Positions 35,601 to 45,800 of a DNA stretch of 64,000 bases are shown here, piece by piece (the first letter of the stretch is position 1; each line of letters begins with the position of its first letter). The position numbers were made by a program, and so were the translations under genes. Location: the NCBI RefSeq assembly GCF_037042905.1, contig NC_087257.1, positions 23,294,001 to 23,358,000 of the forward strand, read 5' to 3'. The notes beneath the pieces were generated by a model. It did no database searches and was not told where the DNA came from. It saw nothing but the letters and a program-made list of their open reading frames with translations. Source of the stretch: Lytechinus pictus. Its lineage: Eukaryota; Echinodermata; Echinoidea; Temnopleuroida; Toxopneustidae.

Positions 35601-36119
35601 TTTCATGAAATGCGGCCCAGATACTGGCCTGGAGCTGGAGTCTGGACGGGTACGCGAGCCTCAACACAACAGTCATCACATTCACAATCACAGCACTGCA
35701 TCACCTGACCTAGACAGGAATAACCGTCGTTTCTGGGGATTTATTTAACAATTTCTGACATTTGACTATATTGGTATTGGTGAGTGGAACCAACGCAGTT
35801 CAGCGGAACAACCAAAATACAGAGTGCTTTTGGTCTATGCATCACCGCGCCGGCAAATGCCCCAGCCCAGCGGGACGGGTCCCGAGCAGCGGACGGCCCG
35901 GGCCGGGCTCGGCGCTTCAGCTGGCATCTTTCGTTTACATTATGCCATGGCATGGACCATGTTTGAGCTAGAGACACGGCGCCTATTCAAGATTGATTTG
36001 TGATCCTAAATTGATGACAGTAATTGTAAAAGTAAAATTTGGAAATAGATCACGAATTCCACATAAAATCAACATTCAAAATCCATTACCTGAGCTCCAG
36101 TTTCTGAAATCGCCGCCAT
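32641..36119 (-). CDS. XRCC2: DNA repair protein XRCC2 (RAD51 paralogue), two coding exons
   Basis: XRCC2 works with RAD51B, RAD51C and RAD51D to load and stabilise RAD51 filaments during homologous recombination in the nucleus. Exon 1 is 36090-36119 (10 codons, ends CAG|GTAATG). Exon 2 is 32641-33726 (starts after TTCACAG, ends TAA). They join in phase 0 to give 371 residues, against 280 in human. Residues 6-18 (ETGAQLFARLGEK) match the human start. Walker A GSSGSGKT is at 45-52. FVDTDHQFSMLRL follows at about 82-94. The Walker B-like strand is VLMMDSVSAFYW (Asp 226) and LVLFAT at about 265-270 follows. The excess length is mainly a hydrophilic insert at about 106-180. Human exons 2 and 3 are fused here. 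An in-frame TTG inside the intron extends exon 2's frame but is not the start. Confidence 0.93.
33924..34107. mobile_element. 184-bp hAT-like MITE in XRCC2 intron 1
   Basis: Ends CATTGGCGGCGGG and CCCCGCCTATG. Flanked by aaaaccct (33916-33923) and ataaccct (34108-34115), 7 of 8 identical. Interior 'ttaggggggtccacctgaaa' is as in 6051-6359. Confidence 0.75.
34385..34690. repeat. Diverged 'ggtctaat' repeat in XRCC2 intron 1
   Basis: About ten imperfect copies of a unit like 'catttggtctaattgc', inverted in the second half ('aaatggtaaatggg', 'agaccaaatgg'). Shared with 19770-19930. Nature unknown. Confidence 0.6.
34788..35240 (+). mobile_element. Unnamed ~450-bp element with a hairpin at each end (copy 2)
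   Basis: Same architecture as 9613-10056: TAGACAGCTGGCAGCCGTCT ... GAAGCTTTTGGTCTA, with the two terminal hairpins conserved. It is flanked by the exact 9-bp direct repeat AATAAGGGT (34779-34787 and 35241-35249), which fixes both boundaries. On the transcribed (minus) strand it carries a consensus 5' splice site, GAAGTAAGTCAC. Confidence 0.85.
35770..35838 (+). mobile_element. Solo right end of the two-hairpin element
   Basis: 'ggtgagtggaaccaacgcag' then 'ttcagcggaacaaccaaaat' and ending GTGCTTTTGGTCTA. It matches only the last ~65 bases of the full element, 530 bases from the complete copy. The sequence upstream is unrelated. Confidence 0.7.
35845..35930. promoter_or_regulatory. GC-rich island beside XRCC2 exon 1
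   Basis: About 85 bases of roughly 75% GC with many CpGs (GGGACGGGTCCCGAGCAGCG, GGCCCGGGCC), 160 bases inside XRCC2 intron 1. It could be promoter-associated or part of an unrecognised repeat. No TATA or mapped start. Confidence 0.35.
36090..36119 (-). CDS. XRCC2: XRCC2 coding exon 1 and start codon
   Basis: Ten codons (MAAISETGAQ), matching the short first coding exon of vertebrate XRCC2 in position and phase. The start context CGGATGGCGGC resembles the ATGGCGGC initiator seen in vertebrate housekeeping genes with short leaders. This supports the start, but no transcription start is mapped. Confidence 0.85.
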
Positions 36120-36236
36120 CCGATCCGCTTTCAATGCCCTGGCCCTCTACGTTGATTAGGGGAAAATGTCGTCTGCTTACTCTGGTATATGTCATCGATC
36201 TTCAGTAGGGGCGAGGGCTAATGGCTGCAGTGGATC

Positions 36237-36260
36237 GGGGGGGGGGGGGGGGGGGGGGCT
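36237..36260. repeat. Poly-G run upstream of XRCC2
   Basis: A run of more than 20 G within 125 bases upstream of the XRCC2 ATG (C-run on the coding strand), followed by a degraded 'ggatccacca' transposon end near 36310. Confidence 0.8.
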
Positions 36261-36578
36261 CTTTCCCCTCCCTAGCCCTAGAGATTTTTTAACAAGACCA
36301 TCCTACTGCGAAATCCTGGATCCACCACCGAATTAGTCTAGATCTGGACGTATAGTTATTTGTTCAGAAAATATATGCTCATTAGGGGATGAATGAGGGT
36401 TTTTCAGATACACTTCCGAGCAAATGGATTCACAAAATATAGAGATGGTTGTTGGTTTCCAATGGAAAGCAGCTGAAGGATTATTCTGTTTCATCCTTGT
36501 GCTTATCTTGTTAACTATTTCACCTGCTAAGTATTGCAATGCGCAGTTGACAGTGAATTATCATTTATCCTCAATGCA

Positions 36579-36836
36579 CAGGGGCGGATCCAGGATTTTC
36601 CAAAAGGGGGGGGGGGGCAAAATTTTCGGAGGAAAATTTTGACTTGCCAAAAAAAAAGTTTTCAACCACAAATAAAGGTATTTCGTACCCGAAAAAATTT
36701 GACAAGCAAGAAAAAAAAAAAAAAAAAAAAAGGCTTAAATTTCTAGAGGGGGCACACCTTTGTTTTACTGAAAGGCATTTTCACATTACAAATTTTTTAT
36801 TTTGCTTCTCAACGTGCCCCCCTGGATCCGCGCCTG
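36579..36836. mobile_element. 258-bp hAT-type MITE with perfect target duplication
   Basis: Ends CAGGGGCGGATCCAGG and CCTGGATCCGCGCCTG. The exact 8-bp direct repeat TCAATGCA flanks it (36571-36578 and 36837-36844). CAG...CTG termini plus an 8-bp duplication indicate hAT. It carries poly-G and poly-A runs inside. Confidence 0.9.
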
Positions 36837-37060
36837 TCAATGCATCAGCTTGTGACGTTTCGCTCCATGCATGAACAATTGATAGAGTCTTCACAAAGTC
36901 TCTTAAAATTGTTGTTTTTACTACTCTCATAGAACAACCTTCCCCACTGCAAATGTAATATATATATTTTTCCTTATATTGTTAAATTTTCATCAAACCT
37001 CTCTTTCAGTCTGCATTCACCATTTTTGCCAAAGTTGTTAAGATTTAATTACCTTAACTC

Positions 37061-38089
37061 CTGGGGCCCATTTATCAACACCTGGACAAGTTAGTCATAT
37101 CTTTATCCACCAACTACGGAGTTATAGTTCCAATATTACTAAACCCATTTCACGAAAGGATTTTTAACGAGAATCCATTGATATATTGATACTATCGGTA
37201 GAAAGTACATACGATCGAGACGTAGTCACACAAACATAATTTTCAAAAGGTAAAATTATGATAAAACTGCAATTATTGTAATGATTTGGAAATACATCTA
37301 ATCAAAATATAGCAGAGGCAAAATATGCATCAAACATACTTAAACCATGCAGACTGGAGCATTTAATTGCTGAGAAAATGAAATTATCACTAATTCATTT
37401 CATGACTTAAAAAATCGCATGTGTGCGTTGAGATGGGTACCCCCGGGATATCAAAGTTTAATAGTCTACGAAAGTAAACCATAAGGGCTTTCTTCGTAAA
37501 ATGATAATGATACAGGTTTTTATGATTTCAAACACCATCAAAATATATTGTATTATAAATTGTAAAACTCTTTTTTATACCGAAACATACATTTTGATAA
37601 ATTCTATGTATAAATTAGAGAGAATTTATCAAAATGTGGATAAGGGTCTGAAAACGAGTACGAGTCCAGTTATGGATGGCCTGACATGGAAGAATCTTTA
37701 TCGATTAAATTACTTTACTATTTCAAAATGAATGGTTTTGTGGCATTTTACCAAAACCCCCTGTCAAAATTTCTGTAAAGTACAATTGTTATTGAATGAT
37801 TTATCCCACTTGTTTTGCAATGTAATTTCATCGTCTATGAATTATTATGTAATATCATAATTTTCAAATTTTAAGGCACCTTTGCATGTCATAGTCTACC
37901 CAAGTGATATCACTATGTCATTAAGAAAAAAGTTATGACAGGTTCGGAGGTGTCATAAATATCAAGTCAAGTTGTTGTGTCCGATCTTGCCATAGAGGGC
38001 TTTGTGAAATGGTTAGCGGACAAGTAACTCACTATTTCCGATTTAGTCAAGGAGTTAGACTTATGACGGTGTTGAGAAACGGGCCCCAG
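37061..38089. mobile_element. 1.03-kb inverted-repeat element
   Basis: CTGGGGCCCATTTATCAACA at the left is mirrored by 'ggtgttgagaaacgggcccc' plus AG at the right. Inner inverted segments follow ('gacaagttagtcatatc', 'gtcaaggagttagac'). Non-coding interior, no clear target duplication. Confidence 0.7.
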
Positions 38090-38094
38090 AATAC

Positions 38095-39840
38095 TTCTAA
38101 GTTTTGTAAGTTTTGTACAGGAACCAATCGGTTCCAGTATAGTCAACATCAGGTTCAGACTGAAGGTCGTAACCTCTAGTCATCACCGACCTCTAGTGAC
38201 CCTTCGACTCTCTCTCCGCTCCTCTCTGTCCTGCACCACATTTAATTTTTTTAAATAAAAATATATGTTAAGAATACTCAGTCTCTAAAGGGTTAAGATA
38301 GTTGTATGTATGGATAAATTCAAACACGCATTAATGACTTTGCATAAATGAGACAAACAGAAGACAATTTTATTCCTTTCCAGTACATGCTTAAAGCTAA
38401 CGATACAGAATTTCAAAGAAAATCATTAATTTGTATGAAACATGATGTATAACAAATATTCCAGCAACAATTTACAATTGTGATAAAACGCGCATGTATA
38501 CATCCTGTGGTAAAATATACAAAAAATAAAATAAAGTTTTAAAGAGAAAATAATGAGATGTTGTGCATTTGATGTGAACAAAATATATACCCAAATTTTA
38601 TGGAAAAATAAAGTTATTACTATTCCTTTTTTTTTTTTTTTTTTTTGGGGGGGGGGTTTACATTAAGCACACAGCATGACCCTTGCAAACTAAGTCGACC
38701 AGTATGTAAAAAAATATAGAAAAACTTCCATCTAATGGCAACAAAACATAAACATTGTAAGATTTGGTCAGGAGCTGCATCAGACAAAAAATTGCTAATG
38801 ATAGCATACAAATCAGCTAGATGCTAGCCAAGGGGACAAAACATACAAAGAGGGTATTTGGGTTACTTACAAGATACATAACATGTGTATTTTCTTATGC
38901 CCTTTGAGAGCTGTACTACCTGAACTGATAAACTAGACAACCGAATAAGCTTTTATTGATCATCACTGGCGATCTTGACCAAACACACTTTTCATGGCAC
39001 TTCATACATGAAAGCACTTTCCGCAGCTGCATGGAACATTTGTTTATACTGATTACTATTCTAAAATTAAATTTATCTATTTAATCAATCACTGTTCATG
39101 TATGTTTCCTATATTCATTTACCATTATTTATTTGTCAATCTACTTATATACTTTTATTGATTGATTGATTGATTTTTTTTTTTTGGGGGGGGGGAGTGG
39201 ATGACACATTTATCTTGAGGCTTGTGGTGGGTAATTTCTTTTCTCTACCTGAGTAAACCAAAATGCAACTACTAAACCTGTATGCACCCATCAACATACA
39301 GTATGTCCCCAAATCCAAAGATTTTGAATTAAATCATTATTTTTTATCATCTGGAGTACATTACTCTGCAGACAATGGTTTACATGCCAAAAAAATCTAA
39401 ATTCAGTACTCAAATCAAAATCCCATTTCAAATAATTCAAATTCAAGATTACTTCTATAATCTGATAAAAAAAGTACAAAACAACCTGATAAAAAAAAAT
39501 AGTACATTCAAAGGACAACATAAAAATCATTACCAATATTACAGCAGGAAAGTGGTAGGATTGGCAATGGACCTGCAGACATTTTTTTTGCATGGCAAAC
39601 ACCTAGAACACAAAATATTTCACAAAATGGAAACAAACTCACAATACAGTTCTGGCTACTTTACACCAATAACCAAACATTTGTTCCCGTGGCAAATGCT
39701 CTTTCCTTAAATTTGCCTCAGATTTTAAGATAGGGTTTTTGGTTCGGAATATATCGATTATGATTAAGAAAAGGTTTTCAAGAGGAGCCATTCTCACTGG
39801 AGCAAATATCAAGGAACCAGCATCGCATCAACTGTAACAT
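38095..39840. other. Intergenic, no gene seen
   Basis: AT-rich, with poly-T/poly-G runs near 38625-38655 and 39176-39196 that often mark transposon edges here. The overlapping open frames at 39291-39710 on both strands lack recognisable content. Confidence 0.5.
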
Positions 39841-39850
39841 TTATGCACCC

Positions 39851-40083
39851 GAGGGGCGGATCCAGGATTTTCCAAGGGGGGGGGGGGGGGGAGGGCATTT
39901 TTTTACAGAAAAAAATGAAAAAGTCCCCCCCCCCCCCCAAAAAAAAAAAGGTCTTCACTCCCAATTATTGGTGACTTGTGTCAGGAAAAATGCACGACAT
40001 ACATGTATTCCCCTAAAATATATTTGTTATGGTTCTCACAGGGGGGGATGGCCTAGATGTGCCCCAACCTGGATCCACCACTG
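39851..40083. mobile_element. 233-bp hAT-type MITE
   Basis: Ends GAGGGGCGGATCCAGG and CCTGGATCCACCACTG. Flanks atgcaccc (39843-39850) and atacaccc (40084-40091) match at 7 of 8 positions. Same family as 36579-36836, with G- and C-runs inside. Confidence 0.82.
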
Positions 40084-40259
40084 ATACACCCTATATACAT
40101 GCAAGTTCCATTCATTACAACTGCAATAATGTGAAATGGGCAGGGGTCCTGTGCTCAAGAACCCCTCAAATTCTACACAAATTATACACATTGTATTATT
40201 TTGATTTGATTGTATTACATTTCAATATCATAATTTTCACATGATTTTTATTAAATATC

Positions 40260-41215
40260 CAGCCCATTTCTATCACATGACTCAATCTGTTGAAAACAAT
40301 TGAAGCATCTTAGCATTATACCTGCCACTGTTTTAAACTGCTTTTCTTGTGAAGAAAAAATGTTTTATCTTATTATTTAAATATATAATCTACAATGAGT
40401 ATGTTGGCAAGAAATTTAATACCCATTTTAAAAAATTGTATTTATTAAATATGATATACTCTCCAAAAATAAAGGATCTCCAAATATAGTTTTTTTTTAT
40501 AGTTATAGAAACACTTTCCAATAAAATATATATTGATAGTAGCTCTTTAAAGTTCTTTGGTGAGCATAAAATTTAAATTTTCTTAAACTCTGATAATACC
40601 TCTCAAAATATGCTGTGAAAATAAATGCCCTGTAAACTTTGATTAAACGAGTATTATATTTTGCTGAGACACTATAAAAATATTAATATCTTTTAAATAA
40701 TAATTTAAAAAAAATTGTTTTGATATAATTATAATACCCCCACATGTACAAAATTCTGCTTGAATGCCGTGATAGGTCCCTTAGGATACATGCTCATCAT
40801 GATTTTTATTTTAACAATAATTAGAAGAAAAAAAATCTTTCTTTTAAAAAAAAATATTTTCTGTAATTTTCAGTTTATGTAAATGTAAAGTATGTAAAAG
40901 AAGTAATAAAAATATAGCACAAATAAATTGCATACCAGTATTACAAATGAAATAACACTAACAGAAACTGAGCGCATCCTTCCTGTCATTGAAACCCCAT
41001 TTTTTTCTTCAAAATTATGCATAAAAAGAATAAAATATTTTCAACTGTAAGATATATTCAACTTCTTCCTAAATTCCCAAATTTAACTAAAACATATTGC
41101 TAATGCTATTCTTTTGCATTCAATTGTCATAAGCACATGTACGCATTTTGTTTGGGACCTTACCTACAGAGTACTGTAAAACTAAATAGGAGTCTAACCT
41201 GATTTAGTGTGCACC
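40260..41215. other. AT-rich intergenic sequence, nothing recognised
   Basis: No exon, repeat or RNA gene seen. Confidence 0.5.
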
Positions 41216-41235
41216 TGTGTATATATATATATAAA

Positions 41236-41508
41236 AAATAATATAGGATTTGTATAGCGCACGTATCCACCTTGCTAGGTGCTCAAGGCGCTCCTATATT
41301 ACCCTGGCTAAGCTAGTCTACCAAGTCTGGTGCGCACAACTTCTTGAGGAATTACTTCCTGCCGGTGCCCATTTACCTCACCTGTGTCGAGTGCAGCAGT
41401 GTGGATCAATTTCTTGCTGAAGGAAAACACGCCATGGCTAGGATTCGAACCCACGACCCTCTATTTGAAAGGCGAGAGTCAGAACCACTAGACCACGACG
41501 CACCAACT
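41236..41508 (-). mobile_element. tRNA-derived SINE (full length)
   Basis: Minus-strand copy of the family at 13171-13455. The B box is GGGTTCGAATCC (about 41446 on the + strand as 'ggattcgaaccc') and the body is 'cgccttgagcacctagcaagg'. It is flanked by (TA)n at the tail and, at the head side, by another TA run near 41520. Confidence 0.82.
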
Positions 41509-41529
41509 CTCTTCAGAATATATATATAG

Positions 41530-42795
41530 AAGGACCCCATGTCATAAAGACCACAAATTTTGATTTACCATAAATATTATTTCCCACAGAAACATGTATT
41601 ACAGGAATAACCTGTTAATAAACCACCTGCTGATAATGACCACTTTTCTTGTCTCCTACGGGTGACCTTAACATGTAGATTTCACCGTGTAAGGATTGAC
41701 TTCTCCAGAAAACGTCTCACCACGTTTTTGTATATCAGTTTGTACATGTAATCCTTCACAAAAAGTTTGTGTACATCAAGCCCTGGCCTTTACAATATCT
41801 CATTTATGGGACTTGTCAGAAGTTTCACCCTAGCTAAAAAAATTATTTGCTTTTAATTTCAACAGCTGCTCATTCAAATGGAAACAATTATCAACTGCAA
41901 TGGATTTAAAATTTTAAGTACCAAAAAATATTCTGCAAGTTTTTAAAAAATGTCCTACATTTGGCAAGCATATTTACAATGGATACTGGAATAAATAATA
42001 TAAATAACATGATATATTCATTAAAACAAGAATATGGTTGGTAAAAACAATGAGCAATCTATCACTTCCAGGGAAATTTGACTATCATATCGCTAAAGAG
42101 ACATTATGAGACTAGTTTGGACAATACACTTGGTATCTCTCGCAAGGTCATGCAGTGAACAAGATGAATTATTGAATTGTGAATTGCTCAACGTTGCACA
42201 TATATATTTCTGAGAAATTGTAGCCTATTTCCATGTAAAACCGATTGTAGGTCTAGATTACTACCACCCCCCCTCTAAAATGGCAAGGAAAGATTATAAA
42301 TTTCAGTTGTTTAAAATTAATATCATATGGTCTGCAGATAGGGGAAGGTCCACGAGGCCAAATGTTACGTCTACATCTTTGAGGTAAACTGAAATACACA
42401 CTTTAGAAAACACCAGTCATTTTAACCATGTAGACATCGATTCTGCATCTTTGGGTTATATTTCAAAACTAAAAACAAGGTTTTAAGATTAGGCTACGCA
42501 GAATATAATTTTGAAGTAGTCAAATGTAATCCTCAGCCTTATGGAAGCATGGGCTTTTGGGAAAACTGCTGCAGAACAACTTGCGTCATTTATAAGAGAT
42601 GCTGTCACACCTTATGTATCAATGCCTTATATAATTGTACACATTGTAAATATATGTTTCTATTGTTTTTACACATGAGTGTGAAATTGATGAAATGAAA
42701 ATGAAATAAAATTCCTTAAAAAAGATTAACTATAAATGTGCATAAAGTCTTCTTTGTCTTGAGATGATGAATTGCACTCATGTCTGTTCTGTATC
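41530..42795. other. Presumed 3' region of the unnamed minus-strand gene
   Basis: No further exon could be placed. A retroposon-like tail ('gaaatgaaaatgaaataaaa') lies near 42690 on the + strand. No canonical minus-strand AATAAA was noticed within 300 bases of the proposed stop. Confidence 0.35.
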
Positions 42796-42800
42796 TGTTC

Positions 42801-42820
42801 CTAGAAGACTGGCTTCGCTA
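42801..42820 (-). CDS. Proposed terminal exon of the unnamed gene
   Basis: After TGCTATAG the exon completes the phase-1 codon and reads VAKPVF then TAG. The pyrimidine tract is poor, so another terminal exon further left is possible. Confidence 0.35.
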
Positions 42821-45800
42821 CTATAGCACTTGAACATCTCCAACTCAAAATCTAGAGGGGCAAAATAAAAACAAATGATAATAATCAAACATATTTATAT
42901 AGCACATAGGAGATGCGAACTTAAGAAGCATGACAAAACTTCTAATTCTCTCATTCAACCTACAGCACATACAATACTTTGAATTAAAAAATATGTGTTA
43001 CAACAATAATGATGTTTATATAAAAACATGTCAATTTTCATGATGCGATCAAAAACAGAATATTTCATTTGGCTAGCCATATTTAATTTATTCAGTCATT
43101 GGTAACTTCGCAATAAGAATAATGATTCCCTCATCAACCTATATAAATTCCACTAACCAGTAGCTCTGACATTCATGCTTTCAAACATTCCTTGTTTAGT
43201 ACATTTCAGATGCAGCACCAACAGAAATTATTATTTATAATGGACAATATCTTGAAATTTTGTAGATTATTTAGTTTTTATGTATTTATAGGTTTGGCAT
43301 TTCTTTGAAGGATTTGTAAGTAACGTTTTATTTCATTATGTATTGGTTATCTTATATAATTTTCCTTGTATGAATAGTGCTTTGAATCGTTTGTGTAAAG
43401 CGCTTATCAAATCTCAGTATTATCATCATAATCATTAAGGAATTCATTACAATTACAAGTATCATAACAGAAAACTGAATTTTCTTTCACAGACTAACCT
43501 GACATGAGTTTCTCACGAGTTGCTGTCCCATCCCTTGAACTGCCCACTGAACTTTCAGTAGTATATGCTACTGATCCTACTCCTGGAACTTCATTGCTGG
43601 TGAGACCAGCTCCCTGCCCTGGACCAGGACCAGCCATCGGATGGCCCTGGCTGATTGCTAATGATTCCAGGTCTGGAAAGGTGACGAGAGCACTAGATTC
43701 TGGCTCTAGTACATTCCGGACCGCATCAGATCCTTGCTTTGGAACTTTCATGATGAAATCGGATCCTAGCGCTGGACCAGTGAGAGCCAGAGTTCCTTCC
43801 TTAGGAACTGGGTCATCTCTGTCTGGGGGCTTAGATTTTGGCTCTGGATACTTCTTGCGAATTGCACCAGGACCTCTGGTCATCGAAGGGCTCTGGCTGA
43901 TTGGTAAAGATTCCAGATCCGGAGGTTTCGGAACCTTGCTGGCAGCTACGAAATCTGGCGCTGGACCTGTGTGAGCCATAACTGGATCATCTCTGTTTCG
44001 GGAATCAGATTTCTGCACTGGATACTTCTTGCGAACAGCTCCGGGGCCTGGCAGGAGACTAGGCAGTGTCAGTGGAATGGAGAAACTACATGCCAATCTT
44101 GGCACTAGTCTTGGGGCCTTCTTCTCTCTTATCACCATTACTTCTTTCTTCTGCAATTCCTGGTCCTGAACTTCCACTGTATTCACTACAGAAAAGAGTA
44201 ATGAAGGTGTAAATACAACAGGTCTGAGTGCTCGCCATCAAGAATTGTAAATCATAATCTAATCTTATGGAAGCTATTGGAGGATGAGGAAATGCATCAT
44301 AGCCATACATCATATATTTGTATCTCCAAAAGCATAGATGATACTACTCTCAGTCCACGAAATTAAAAAAAAAAGATATAATGCGGGATAATAGGGGAGT
44401 ATGTAGATTATGTGATTGAATGTTTATGACTCAAAAGTTACTATAGTTTTATGTAGACCTCCCATAAGATCATGCCCCATAGACAAAGAACAAGAAAGCT
44501 AAGGGGAAAAAAATGCCCTTGAAATTTTTACCTGGCAAAATTGGAAAGGATTTTTCCAGCAATATTCTTAAGCATGAAATCATAGAAACTGCACATATTT
44601 CACCCTAGCCCAAGGCCTGTCACCCCCCCCCCCCCCCCGAGATGCACTGGACGTGAATTTCAAATCTTAATACAAAATCACTACTTTTTTAAATTATACT
44701 TTATCTTATTCATTAATTTATTATTATCATTTTCTTTCTTTCTTTCCTTCCTTTTATATATATTCATTTAATTATTTATTTTATCTATTTATCATGTTAT
44801 CCCTATTTTTTTTTTTTTGGGGGGGAGGGGAGGGTTGAAATCTTCATTCTTACCATTCAAAATGATGTGCCCTAGCTCATCAAGAAATTGCTTTGCAGTT
44901 AGACTATCAACGGTGTTGCATCCTTTACGAAGCAAAGCAAACAGCGCTGTCTCTTCTTTCTATAAAGGAGGTTAAGAGAGAATGATATAATTCTAATTTC
45001 TTTTTTCAAAGAGGATGAATGATTAAAATAATTTTTTTTAATGGTGTACATGAAAACAGGTTTGCTTTCTATAAAGTGTAATACAATAGTGGAACAAATT
45101 ACAAATGAGTTCAAAATGATAACTTTTTTTAAACAAAGGGAGGGGCCGGGTGTTTGATTAAAATGGTGTGAAAATTATGGAATGGTTACATTTGAGTGCA
45201 GTTGGCAAAATCTAAAAATTAAGAAATGCAGTGTCTTTAGTCAGAAAAAAAAAGGTAAAATTTTGGCCCAGTGTTAGGAATGTTCCCAATGCTATCACAT
45301 TGAGCCATCATAAAATGAAACAGGTTGACCTTTCTTTTTCCTTTATCTTTCATCATCACCCACAATATTGTCCTTCAGCAAGAAAAAGGGAAATAAGACA
45401 CCATCGATTGCATAAGAAAATATCAATACTCTTACAGGAAATGTAAAAAAAAAAACAGAAAAATATATTTCTCGATATTATTGACTGCATTGCCCTTTGA
45501 CTTCCCAATCAACAATATCAATGTAGTAAATGATATACAGTTCCCACATATTTGGCAGTCACAAAGTGACGAAAATAGCTGAAATAATAATAAAAAAATA
45601 ATCGCTGGTTTATATATAGCACTTTTTGCCTAATGATACAAAGCGTATACGCTATATAAATGTGTTACACAAGTTATTGGATGTGTATGTACCTGGTTGC
45701 TATTCTGAGCATCCTGAGGTTTGTTCCTCTTGTAGAAATTATACAGACCTCCCATCACCTTGCACAATCCCCTCATATCAAGAAAACATTCTCGAATCAG

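Noticed and set aside
43504-43974. 156-codon plus-strand open frame
   Set aside because: It mirrors the proline-rich exon on the minus strand. No splice sites or start context support it.
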